NCBI GenBank assembly: GCA_009746045.1
Contig: RPFO01000085.1
Span: forward strand, 250,001-314,000
Reading direction: 5' to 3'
Length of the DNA stretch: 64,000 nt
Source of the DNA: Mesostigma viride
Taxonomy: Eukaryota; Streptophyta; Mesostigmatophyceae; Mesostigmatales; Mesostigmataceae
The notes under the pieces are model-generated. The model searched no databases and was not told where the DNA came from. It worked only from the letters and a program-made list of their open reading frames with translations. Position numbers and translations under genes: made by a program. Below are positions 12,485 to 29,100 of the stretch, piece after piece (position 1 is the first letter of the stretch; each line of letters begins with the position of its first letter).

Positions 12485-14853
12485 GATGGTGTTTTGAGGT
12501 GACGGCCATTAGGTGGTGATGAACAGCTTCCGCGCCATTAGCATGCACGTGGATGGCCAGTGTCGTGTGTGCATGCTGCACTTCCTTGCAGGGCCGCGAC
12601 GGTCCATGCACCTCCAATACCGGCTATATTTAGAGCACAACCAGCATCATCCCACGTTTGGCACTATAACGCGGTGCTGCGCATGTCCAGCTTGGCGGCC
12701 GTCTCTGGCAGCGGGGTTGCGTCTTTAACTCATGTCTGTATATTTGCGGTGCGGTACAGGAACGGAGGGCATGGAGACGGGGCCAGAACCACAGACATCA
12801 ATTTTCTTCAATCAGGAACGGAACATAGGCCACAATACGACCAGACCATAGGAAGGGTGTATGATCCAAGCGGATGGATGGCAAGAGGGCGAAACGCACA
12901 ACGTATCTGATGGAGCAGGGAGCCTCACGGGAACAGCCTCACCGACCCTCCTCTGCCGAGCACGTAGGCCCCCATCCACCCCCGACATTTTCGCGAGTGC
13001 TATCGCGTGTCAAAGAATGGTTGCTTGTCACACTAGTCAGAACGTTTTGGCAGCTATCTTTGAGCCAACGCATTCGGCGGTTCATCCACAAAGTCAACCT
13101 GAAAGGAAGTTTCCACGAGTTTGGGCATTGCAGTAGTGCTTGCCAGTTTTAGGTAAAGTTGCTTGACCTACTTCAGGATGGCAACATGAGAATGATACAC
13201 TAAGCACAAGCCTGATATCTCAAAGACCCATGGGCGATAAAGTCAAACTTACCTTACGCGTGTTGCCGACTACGAGCGGTATCTGCAGTGCAAATGGCCG
13301 GGTCACACCAAATATTTTCTTAGGATAGTAGCTATGACCAGCGGTGAGCTGAATGTGCCCGCTAACTTTGCTCGTTCCTAATGTGGAGGGCGCGACTCAC
13401 GCGAGACAATACGCCTTGAAGTTACGTTGCAATTGTTTCCACACGGTCGAAGGAATCGACCTGTTCATATATGGACTCCACTGTTTCTTATGTCTTGGTT
13501 TTTACAGTATGGGAACAGTGGCAAGCCCTTGTCTACCTATCCCTTGATGGTGGCTGGCAAGGTGGCCGGTGCCAGGACCTGCCAACTGGACAGTTCGCGG
13601 CCTTTTGTTGTTGTTGTTGCCCATGCCGCACATCGGACCACCGGCGCGGGAATAAACTCAACTCAACTCAACTCAACGCCGCACATCGGCGGCCTGAGTG
13701 CCACTCCTACTGTACAACAACCGTTCAGTTCAGTGTTGGATCCCACGCCAGCCATGGCCAGACAGAGATATTATATCGGCCGACGGCCGGATAATATACT
13801 TTAGTATATACGATGGTACTAGTTGTTGTTGTTGTTGTTCGTGTGAGACCGCGCTACTACATACAATAGTGCAAAGCAAATTACCGGTAACTGATCAATG
13901 TCCTCAAATCAACTGCTAACGTCCGGGTCAGTCGAGTCAAACACTACGGTATTCCGTTCACGCGAGAGCGCACAAAGGGAGCCAAGTATCTTGACCTAGC
14001 AAGTCAAAGCAGGGACCGTTGCATAGGTTGTCAAGCGGGGGTGGACTAAGGCGGGAGAAACAAAAATGAAGTACTCTGTCTCTGCCTCTCTGGTGAGCGG
14101 TGACTGCCGAGTGCCGACTCGCGGCCGCTCCCTAGTTGGAGATCTTCATTTTTGTTGGAGATCTTCAAAAATGAAGATCTCCAACTAGGGAGCGGCCGCG
14201 AGTCGGCACTCGGCAGTCACCGCTCACCAGAGAGGCAGAGACAGAGTACTTCATGTCAGCATGCAGGTTGGCTGCCGTGGTGCGTTGGCAAGTTGGACAC
14301 TGGGCGAGCACCCGCCATGGCAGTCGGCAGGATTCTCCGTTCATGTGGAGCCGCTCGAGCGTTCGGATTGCGGGACTTCCGCATATGATACCACCAATAT
14401 TTCCAGCAATAAATGTGCAGAGAGTCTTTTCAACTTTATTGCAGGCTTGACAAGCTACAATATCTGTTTTGCTAAGTTTGTTGGAAATTTACGCAGCGTC
14501 TAGTGTGGTAAACTATACGAGAATGGAAACGGTTTTTGCGTTGCACTAGGTCGATGTCGATTAGAAGGTGACGAAGACATCCCGCGTTCGCGAAAACAAA
14601 ATTACGCAGATGCGGATATGATGGGAACCGTCATTCGATAGTAGAACACGCTCATGAGATCCTCAAAGAACGAGACGCAGGTCCGCGAAGGGAGCGGCGC
14701 TGCAAGGCTGCTCTGCGCAGGAGATGTTCAGAAAGGGCAATTTGGAAAGTGAACCCCGAAGATGATAAAATAACCGTTTTCGTTCCATAGAAGATAAAGA
14801 TGGTACTCGAATTTCTTCATTTCCAATGACCCGAGGTGCCACGGAGAGCCACG
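12485..14853. promoter_or_regulatory. Shared upstream region of the head-to-head GT29 pair
   Basis: The 2.4-kb spacer separates the divergent starts of GT29 copies A and B. It contains TTG-type microsatellites (13606-13618, 13819-13840), a CAACT run (13655-13675) and the perfect inverted repeat at 14066-14254. Both promoters must lie here; no TATA box or other factor site is clear enough to call. Confidence 0.5.
14066..14254. repeat. Perfect 89-bp inverted repeat with 11-base loop
   Basis: Arm 14066-14154 is the exact reverse complement of arm 14166-14254, checked base by base, with an 11-base spacer. The outer ends read ATGAAGTACTCTG and CAGAGTACTTCAT. The sequence is complex, not a microsatellite, so the symmetry must be recent or maintained. 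It could be a hairpin small-RNA precursor, a non-autonomous foldback element, or a read/assembly artefact. Confidence 0.95.
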
Positions 14854-19763
<4,910 letters not shown>

Positions 19764-20270
19764 TGGGTTTGGGGCCACAGTTGCGAATAAGGCCGTGGCC
19801 CGTGGGCATCGTATGCACAGATCTCAGTGTATTAATTCGGTCCTTATTGTTTAGTAAGATGTTTTGGCTAAGTGTGCGCGAACATACACATGAGACATGC
19901 CACAGTTTGGCTAGGCATGGGTCGGTGCAAGCACAATTGGTGTGGTTCATGCCACCACTTGCTGCTACGCTGGCCTAGATGTGTCGATGAGATGAGTGTG
20001 TAGTTATTTATTGTCGGTGTGGTCCGGATCTAGGGGAACTGCTTTCAATGATCTAGCCTCCCGCGGTAAACCTGAATTTTCCCTCCACAACGGCTTTGTC
20101 AGCAGGATCTGGTGCACTGCCTGTTGGTTAGTATTTTAACGAAACAGCCACATGATAATATAGTATCAATTAAACATGTGTTCCCTTTGGGGAGTCACGG
20201 AGCATTAACCCCAATGAATGGATGGATGGACAAACAATCCTACCGGTTCTGTTGTATCTATCTAATTATG
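19764..20270. other. Spacer between GT29 copy B and the first LINE copy
   Basis: AT-rich; no gene or repeat recognised. The LINE boundary (5' truncation point) is near 20270. Confidence 0.4.
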
Positions 20271-21434
20271 CATAAACTGTCGCCGTACCTGTTTATTATT
20301 GTAGTGGATTATGTTATGCGCCAGGCACGTGCTCGCTTTGCTAGCATTGCAGGCCGTGCCCCTGGCCTAGCGATCACGAACGAGCTTGGGGAAGGGGGGC
20401 CGACTAACCAGCAGAATTTACTAGCTGACCTCATTTATGCCGACGACATCACGCTCATCGAGAAGCCGGAGTCTGCCCAACTTTGGCTGGACTGCCTGGC
20501 GCTCGAGGCTCGGGCGGTTGGTCTAGAAATCAGCCCCAAAACGGAGGCCCTGGCCCTCGGCATGGCAGGGCCCCCACCCACACTCCGCCTCTTAGACGAT
20601 GCCGAGGTCAACTACCCTCCTTCAGGCCGCTTCAAGCTGCTCGGCAGTTGGCTTCCCGACTGCGAGGACGACATGACGACACGGATCGGCATGGCGTGGG
20701 CGCACCTCCATGACCACCGCCGCTGGTGGAGCAACCCCGCCCTACCCCGGATCGTCAAGCGTGACCTCTTCAAGGTCGTCATTCTGACGATCCTGACCTA
20801 CGGCGCCGAGACGTGGACACTGATGCAGGAGCTGGAGCAACGACTCGACGGCGCCGTCACCAAGATGCTGCGCAAGGCCCTTAACATCCCCTTTGGTTTG
20901 CACATTAGTAATGAGGATTTGTACGCTGATTTGCCCTATGTTTCCCACATTATTAGGCACAGGCGCCTGGGCCTAGCCGGGCACCTGGCCCGCACAGATC
21001 AGGTAGATACATCAGATAGACTAGCTGGCACCAAGCCCGCCCAGCCTGGGCGATATGTCCTCACCTGGCGTGCCCCCGGCCGCGCGCGGCAGGGCCGCCA
21101 CCCGTGGACTTTTCGTGATAGACTCGGCATGGACATGTGCTACACTAGACGTGACGGGCTCACCCCCGGGCAGCCTCCTGGTTTGTCTGTAATATGGAGG
21201 CAGATGGTGCGCAAGGATAGATGGCAAGTAGTGATGAAGGAGACCACCCCCAAGCCTGTGGGGGCTCCGCGTGTGACCAAGTATGGCATTCATAGCGATT
21301 CGGGCCGCGGTGCCCACACCCCTGTAACTAGGACCTAGATAGCTTATACCATCCACTCCATCCCATGTTCCCCTCCCACTGAGGACTTATGCTCACGTGA
21401 CGCAGTCACGTGTCTATTAATTAATTAATTAATG
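20271..21434 (+). mobile_element. Non-LTR retrotransposon, 5'-truncated copy 1
   Basis: The ORF to 21338 encodes the C-terminal half of a reverse transcriptase: KLSPYLFIIVVDYVM, the catalytic YADD box in LADLIYADDITLI, GLEISPKTEAL, FKLLGSWL and the thumb-type YGAETWTL, then RRLGLAGHLARTDQ. The first catalytic Asp block is missing because the copy is 5'-truncated. The 3' UTR ends with the palindrome at 21394-21412 and a TTAATTAA tail to 21434. Copies 2 and 3 are closely similar. Arrangement of the motifs fits LINE-type elements; the clade is uncertain. Confidence 0.85.
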
Positions 21435-21582
21435 CATAAACTAACCAGCATAGGTAAAGGCCATTTAGCAGGTAGTGCCAGGCGTTCACGCTGGGCGTTC
21501 TCCCCATGGTGGGAGATGCGCTTCTTCCCCACTGCGGGGGGATCATTGTCCACTAGAACCTGGACCCATGCAGATGGCCTTG

Positions 21583-23215
21583 TTCTGCATTAACTAATTG
21601 ACACGTGACTGTGTCACGTGAGCAGAGAGTCCTCAGTGGGAGGGGAACATGGGATGGAATGGATGGTATAAGCTATCTAGGTCCTAGTTACAGGGGTGTG
21701 GGCACCACGGCCCACATCGCTATGAATGCCATATGCGGTCACACGCGGAGCCCCCACAGACTTGGGGGTGGTCTCCATCACTACTTGCCATCTATCCTTG
21801 CGCACCATCTGCCTCCATATTACAGACAAACCAGGAGGCTGCCCGGGTGTGAGCCCGTCACGTCTAGGGTAGCATGCACATGTCCATGCCGAGTCTATCA
21901 CGAAAAGTCCACGGGTGGCGGCCCTGCCGCGCACGGCCTGGGGCACGCCAGGTTAGGACATAACGCCCAGGCTGGGCGGGCTTGGTGCCAGCTAGTCTAT
22001 CTGATGTGTCTAGACCTGATCTGTGCGGGCCAGGCGCCCGGCTAGGCCCAGGCGCCTGTGCCTAAGAATGTGGGAAACATAGGGCAAATCAGCGTACAAA
22101 TCCTCATTACTAATGTGCAAACTAAAGGGGACTGTTAAGGGCCTTGCGCAGCATCTTGGTGACGGTGCCGTCGAGTCGTTGCTCCAGGCTCCTGCGTCAG
22201 TGTCCAGTTCTCGGCGCCGTAGGTCAGGATCGTCAGAATGACGACCTTGAAGAGGTCATGGCGCTTGACGATCCGGCCGGGGTAGGGCGGGGCACTTGCT
22301 ACTTGCGCTCCACCAGCGGCGGTGGTCATGGAGTTGCGCCCACGCCATGCATGCCTAGCCGTGTCGTCAGGTCGTCCTTGCAGTCCGGAAGCCAACTGCC
22401 GAGCAGCTTGAAGCGGCCTGAAGTAGGGAAGATGACCTCGGTGTCGTCTAAGAGGCGGAGTGTGGGCGGGGGCCCGGCCATGCTGAGAGCCAGAACCTCC
22501 GTTTTGGGGCTGATTTCTAGACCAACCCGCGCCCGAGCCTCCAGCGCCAGGCAGTACAGCCAAAGTTGGGCATGCAGACTCCGGCTTCCCGATGAGCGTG
22601 ATGTCGTCCGCATAAACATGACTGAGGTCAGCTAGTAAATTCTGCTTGTTAGTCGGCCCCCCGGCTTCCCCAAGCTCGTTCGGGATCACTAGGCCAGGGG
22701 CACGGCTTCAATGAGGCACTAGCAAAGCGGGCACGTGCCTGGCGCATAACATAATCCACTACAATAATGAACAGACCTACGGCGACAGGACGCAACATAC
22801 CCTGCCAGACGCCGGTCTGCAGTGGACATGGCGGGGTAAGCCGTGTTGAGCGCGCACCGAAGTGGTCGACCCCTCATACAGCGTGCGGATGACGGTAATC
22901 ATGCAGGGGAGTGGGAACGCGAACGCGAGCAAGGACAGCCATATAGAGCGGCCCAGAGGACAGAATCAAAAGCCTTGATGAAGTCGACGAAGATCAGGAT
23001 GGCGGGATACTCACCAGGTTGCAGGAGAGCGATTTCCTCGAATTGAGGCGGCACGCGACCCACTAACGCATAATATAGGATAAAAACAAAGGTGATAAAA
23101 CAGCCAGCCATTTCAGCCCCGCGACCATTCATGGCTGAAAAACTGGGCGATGATGAAGAGCGCCCTCTTCCCACCAAGATTTGCTCCAGCCTCTCATCCT
23201 CGGACCTGAAACTCC
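21583..23215 (-). mobile_element. Non-LTR retrotransposon copy 2, inverted, frameshifted
   Basis: Begins on the plus strand with a TAATTGA tail and the palindrome at 21602-21620, then runs leftward in coding sense. It reaches further 5' than the other copies: the minus strand near 23015-22960 reads AILIFVDFIKAFDSV, the catalytic Asp motif A of reverse transcriptase, missing in copies 1 and 3. Several frameshifts (for example near 22590-22660) make it inactive. The upper boundary is approximate. Confidence 0.75.
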
Positions 23216-23711
23216 CATCTGGCCACAGGCGGAAAGATCGGGTCTGCTGTCAGGCCCCTGGCAGTTATGAGCTACCCTAGGGCGCCTCGCGCTAGCCATC
23301 TCCACACAGATTCGCCTCCACCTGTAATTCTTTCGACCGTAGCCGCTGGCCCTGGCCTGTATGGCTCCTTCCCCGACGTTGTCCGACTAAAAAACCCAGA
23401 TCCCCCAGTTTCAGGAAGCTGCTTGCCGCACCCAGGGATAGAGGGGAATCGTCAGTAGGCCCAGCGCCGGAAATCTCACCCTTTTACTCAAATCGTAGAG
23501 CCCCCCAGCCACCAACTATTACCGTGGCCTGTACTGGTACGTTGGTGGCGAACATAAAGAATTTTTTTCTCTAGGCCTCTTCACGCCCGGAGAGGCTCAT
23601 ATAGCATCGTCTTACATTCAGCGCAGCCGACATAGTGGCCGGCAGCCGACTTTGCCAGCATACGCTGGGATCAAGTTGCAAAGCTGAAACTGGAGGCCTC
23701 CCTGCGTCCCC
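23216..23711. other. Spacer between LINE copies 2 and 3
   Basis: No gene recognised; may include decayed 5' sequence of copy 2. Confidence 0.35.
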
Positions 23712-24815
23712 TAAATACTGCAGGCCGTGCCCCTGGCCTAGCGATCACGAACGAGCTTGGGGAAGCCGGGGGGCCGACTAACAAGCAGAATTTACTAGCT
23801 GACCTCATTTATGCCGACGACATCACGCTCATCGGGAAGCCGGAGTCTGCCCAACTTTGGCTGGACTGCCTGGCGCTCGAGGCTCGGGCAGTTGGTCTAG
23901 AAATCAGCCCCAAACCGGAGGCCCTGGCCCTCGGCATGGCAGGGCCCCCACCCACACTCCGCCTCTTAGACGATGCCGAGGTCAACTACCCTCCTTCAGG
24001 CCGCTTCAAGCTGCTCGGCAGTTGGCTTCCCGACTGCGAGGACGACATGACGACACGGATCGGCATGGCGTGGGCGCACCTCCATGACCACCGCCGCTGG
24101 TGGAGCAACCCCGCCCTACCCCGGATCGTCAAGCGTGACCTCTTCAAGGTCGTCAAATTTCTGACGATCCTGAACTACGGCGCCGAGACCTGGACTGTCA
24201 CTGACGCAGGAGCTGGCGCAACGACTCGACGGCACCGTCACCAAGATGCTGCGCAAGGCCCTTAACATCCCCTTTGGTTTGCACATTAGTAATGAGGATT
24301 TGTACGCTGATTTGCCCTATGTTTCCCACATTCTTAGGCACAGGCGCCTGGGCCTAGCCGGGCGCCTGGCCCGCACAGATCAGGTCTAGACACATCAGAT
24401 AGACTAGCTGGCACCAAGCCCGCCCAGCCTGGGCGATATGTCCTCACCTGGCGTGCCCCCAGCCGCGCGCGGCAGGGCCGCCACCCGTGGACTTTTCGTG
24501 ATAGACTCGGCATGGACATGTGCTACCCTAGACGTGACGGGCTCACACCCGGGCAGCCTCCTGGTTTGTCTGTAATATGGAGGCAGATGGTGCGCAAGGA
24601 TAGATGGCAAGTAGTGATGAAGGAGACCACCCCCAAGCCTGTGGGGGCTCCGCGTATGACCAAGTATGGCATTCATAGCGATTCGGGCCGCGGTGCCCAC
24701 ACCGCTGTAACTAGGACCTAGATAGCTTACACCATCCATTCCATCCCATGTTCCCCTCCCACTGAGGACTTATGCTCACGTGACGCAGTCAAGTGTCTAT
24801 TAATTAATTAATTAC
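23712..24815 (+). mobile_element. Non-LTR retrotransposon copy 3
   Basis: Near-identical to copy 1 from AGGCCGTGCCCCTGGCCTAG onward, with small indels that break the frame near 24150-24200 (an extra AAT beside the YGAETWT segment) and near 24385. The 3' palindrome at 24777-24795 carries one base change (AAGTG), followed by a TTAATTAA tail to 24815. Confidence 0.8.
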
Positions 24816-25745
24816 GTCCCCTACACCACTCGAAGTACTGACTGCCCATCACAGTTGCGCCACGCCTGACAGCTGGTGCAGGTACAAGGTCTAGTGACAT
24901 ACGTTAGAAGCTACCTAGGCCTGCACTTCGGAACCACACTCAGCGTCGGCACAAAAAGGCCGGCCCGTGCAGTACCCTTGTGACAAGCGCTAGTATTACG
25001 CTACCTACGGCAGGTCGGTCCCCTTTGAGCCCGTCCGCACGTCATATATAAAATGATTATTTTCCTTAGGGTTCTTCTTCTTTTCGGGTTTTTCCTTCTG
25101 TTGCATGCCAATGTCACCCCCATAATTTATCATTCTCAATGAATATATAAAATGAGCGAAGCTCACCCAATAGGGCCGGCGGGCCCTGCAGTACTTCCAA
25201 CCGATAAGATGTGATCATCTAATTCCGATATCGAAGGGCCTTTTGGCTAGCTGAACTGATAGGGCCGGTAATGGCATCCTTCACATAGCCTGCATGCTGC
25301 AAGTGCTGGTTTGATTGCACGCGAATCATCCCCCCCTGTGCACGCTGCAGGGTGTTTTGGCCTTATATAACGTATCAATTGTAATGTAATGACTTTTATA
25401 ATAACATTAAGTGACTTCAATAATAATAATAATAATGTACTACTATCAATTTATGAGACAACAGTCCTCACATGTTACAAAAACAAATCGAAAACTGTAA
25501 GCTCGTCTACAGCAGCTTCTACATATCAGGTTTGTCTAGCACAGGCCGGGCATAGGCCACCCATGCAGATATGCTGCATACGATACTTCGATGTCATCAA
25601 CCTTCAAACTCGTGGTAAGCAAGGTCCGCCCGAATTACAGACAAAACTGTTTGCACTGACACCAAGGAGCAAGAGTAGCTTAAAAGACAGCACTGCAACT
25701 ACTACTTTCCTGTCTCATTAGGCCCCCCAAGGCATGTTCTATACG
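24816..25745. other. Intergenic 3' of the GT47 gene
   Basis: AT-rich with an ATA/AAT run near 25420. No gene seen. Poly(A) signals for the minus-strand GT47 gene would be expected here, but none is distinct. Confidence 0.4.
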
Positions 25746-26150
25746 TTATGCACCCTCCAATCCCATACAGCATGTCGGGCACGCCTGCGGGTCATGGCAG
25801 TTCATGCAGTACCGACGGTCCGGGACCAGCCCATCCCACGTCGTCCCACAGATGCCCTTGCCCCCAGGGAACATGTTGGGCAGCAGCGGCACCTCCTCTT
25901 CCGCCGTGCACGCCGACTTGACCGGATTGTTGACCACCCCCCATCCGCCCGCTAACTTCAACCGCCGGCGCAGTGTCCCCATGAGTGCCGTGAAGGCGTC
26001 GAAGCGGCCGTCCTCTCCCAAGGGCGTCTCGGTGGTGGTCCACCACATGAGCCGCGCGGCGCAGCCGAGCTCCCTCTGCATCAACGCGATGCGGCGCGTG
26101 TCCTTTGCGAGGGACGCGACCAGGTCAAAGAGGATGGGGATGTCTTTCTC
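25746..26150 (-). CDS. Last exon of GT47 copy A, isolated by 18 kb
   Basis: Acceptor CTCACAG precedes GAGAAAGACATC at 26150. The encoded 134 residues start EKDIP, pass through RRIALMQRELGCAARLMWW and FDAFTALMGTLRRRLK, and end in a Cys-rich tail (CMNCHDPQACPTCC). The first 70 residues fit the end of an exostosin domain (di-x-x-L, helix with MQ, W, DAF). Exon 7 ends in phase 0 at FAIRLP, this exon starts in phase 0, and no nearer exon was found. Without the link it would be an orphan terminal exon. Confidence 0.72.
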   Translation of the reverse strand, partial: EKDIPILFDLVASLAKDTRRIALMQRELGCAARLMWWTTTETPLGEDGRFDAFTALMGTLRRRLKLAGGWGVVNNPVKSACTAEEEVPLLPNMFPGGKGICGTTWDGLVPDRRYCMNCHDPQACPTCCMGLEGA

Positions 26151-29100
26151 CTGTGAGCAATCAGGGAGCGAGACGGCGCAAGCGGGGGAGGGGACACGTA
26201 ATTTTAATGGGGCACACATGGCAGGGACCGTTAGTGTTAAGAGAGCGCACGAGGCGTTAATCTAAAAGACATGACCGACTTTGTGCTTAAAGTGGTCATT
26301 AGTCAGTAAAGGTGGTAATCGTTTCTTTTTACTATAGGAGGGCGCTCTGTGCAGGGACAAGTATAGTCCGTCACTGTTGTCTCTCTTCTTTGCAAGCTAC
26401 GCTCCGCGAGGGTGACCCCATGTTCCCCCCTATCTTTTGTGTGCCACGGGATTTTTCTAAGTCCCGTGGCACTGCATGAGATGTGGGCATGCACGAATCG
26501 TTTTTTCATTACAAGTTAATAATTTACAGGCAGAGACTTGTCTATTGATGAGGGCTGGGCTATGTGTGCACTTGTGGCTACTGATACAATGAGGCTGTTT
26601 AATCGTAGTCGACCGGCACAGGGGCGCCGATGGCGTGCACGCCCAGGAGGGTGGTGATGTCCGTGAGGGGCGCTACGAACCCGGATAGCTTGTTGTTTTC
26701 TCCGTCCTGGTACCACGCCTTGAAGCGGTTGTCGAAGCTGTATCCGTCGAACTTGATGAGGGCCTTCCTGTGCACGTTCCTGGCGCAGAAGTGGCAGGCC
26801 ACGCCCATGGTGCCCTCCTGAGGGATGTACATCATGTAGGCGGACATGGCGTGGTGCTCGAACTCGCGCTTGCAGCTCTCGCACCTCGCGGGCGGCCACT
26901 GGTCGTAGTAGGGGAAGTTGTAGGAGGGGGCGAGGGAGGAGCAGATGCGCGCCAAGTCCTCGTCCAGCTTGAAGCGGCGCAGGACGTCCTCGCAGCTGGC
27001 GACCATGGGGTCGAAGTCCTGGTGGTTTCCTTTGCGCATGATGGCCACGACCTGCCTGTTGACGCAGGGCTCGCAGTAGATCCCTGGCTCGGTGTCCCCC
27101 TCCTTGTGCAGGACGCGGAAGGCGACCTTGTTTGGCATGGTCTTGCACTCGCGGCACCTGTACTGCCCCCCTTGTTCCAGCGGGACGAGCGGGCGGCTGG
27201 TTTCCGGCTTGGGCACGGGCACCCTGATCCACTGGGACATGTACTTCTTGCGGTACTCGGAGTCCCTGCCCTCGTCCATGATGATGCTGATGCAGGAGAC
27301 GAGGCACTCCTCGCAGAGGATGTCGTCCATGGAGCCCATCTTGTTCCTGGGGTTGTGTCGCATCAAGATGCTGTCCGGGCCCTTTTGGTGGCACTTGTCG
27401 CAGGGGTAGTGGTCTCTGACGGCCTGCTCGTAGTCGAAGGGGGCCACGGACTCGTCAGGGTCGGGGACCAGGTCGGTGATGCCGTACTCGCGCTCCTCCG
27501 GCAGAGGCGAGGAGGGGCAGAGGACGGCGTTGGGGTCGCAGCAGCGGAGGCGGCATCCCTTGACGGCTTTGCGCTTGCGGAGGGGCGCTTGCTTCCTGGC
27601 CAGGTGGGCGCCCACCATGAACTGCACGAATCCGTCTCGCAGCTTTGGCACCGGCTTGCGCGAGGAGCGCCTGCGCATGGAGGCCATGGAGCGCGTGGTG
27701 ATGGCCATGGCTATGTCGTGAAAAGAGAAGGCGTTTGTTTTCTGGCTCGCTGGTTGGTCTTGCGTGAGATGGCTTCCCCGTGGCTGTCCACAGTCTTTGT
27801 GATTTTCCACGGGTGGCGGCGGACGCACGGGATTGGTCCATCCACGGGTGGGCCGCGTCCGGCGCGGCGCTTCTAGAAACTCCGGTCCGGTTCCGCGTGC
27901 TGACTCACGGGACCGGAAAGGCCGCGTCCGGCGCGGCGCTTCTAGAAAGTTCCTCGTGCTGACTCACGGGCCTTTTGGCGCGGCGCGTCCACGGTGGCTC
28001 GCTGGGTCCGAACGACCCGCTGTCGGCGCGCGCTTCTAGGAGGTTCCGCGTGGCGACTCACGGGGTCGCATTCCTCGCGTTTCTATTGGCGGATACTACC
28101 GGCAGAGGCGTTTCTGGAAGGCTGGCGAAGGCGCGCGTCCCTTTCTCCGGGCATGAAAGGGGAGGGGGACAGAGATAGTGAGAGCGAGAGAGAGAGAGAC
28201 GCCATGGCTTCCTCGAGGAAGAGTAACCCCGAGTGGGGGAGCTCCTGGGCTCAAACAGCGAAATACGTGTGTGACCACGAGGCCAAGTACGCGTGCAAAG
28301 TTTGCGGCATCGGCCAGTGCGAGTATATCCGTAAAGACGCGTGCCCCCACGGATTCGCCACACCTTGTTCCGAGTGCGCCATCGAGGGTTGCGAGCTACA
28401 CCCGAAAGTTCACAGAGACGAATGCATCGTGTGCAATCCCGAGACAGTCGTCTTCGAGCACCTGTTTCTGTGCGCCACCAAACGACTCGGCGTTTTCAGC
28501 AGGGACGAGGTGCGAGATGCGCTGGGGATCGACATGCCGGGCTTGATCCGCCACTTGGAGGACCGGTTCGAGGGGGGATGGCGTGGGAAACCTACGGCAA
28601 AGAGTGGTACATCGATCACATGTACACCGAGCGGGGCCCTTCGCAGTCGGTGGAGGAGACGCTGAAGAAACTGCACCACAGGAACGTCTACCCCGCTTGG
28701 AGGCGCACGAGGCCGCCGCGGTCAGAACAGGAGGTCCTGAAACGAAAGATGCGGCTGCGCAAGTCCGCTGAAGAACGCCAAGTCCTTGAGAAGCCGCAGC
28801 GTAAAAGGACAGTTGCAGCGTTCCCAGTGGTTGCTACTGATAAGACATCTGCTAGCATCTCCTAGCCATGGGGCAAGAGGTTTTAATGGCGTATTCTGAT
28901 TGGACGTTGTTTAGATACTTGAAGTATTATCCAGTAGGGATAGCATCACCAGCATCACCATTGTTCAGGGTTTTACACGGGAATGGTGATGGTGACGCTG
29001 GTGATGCTGATTTTTGCGTTTCGGAAATAGTGGAGACCATTTTATTCTATGGGAGAAGTGTATCATATTTCAATCCAATTCCATTTCGTGATGACATATG

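Noticed and set aside
26770-27876. 368-residue plus-strand ORF antisense to the triple-CxxC gene
   Set aside because: It is made of Val/Gly/Ala/His repeats, the shadow of a GC-rich third-position pattern; the minus frame has ordered zinc motifs.
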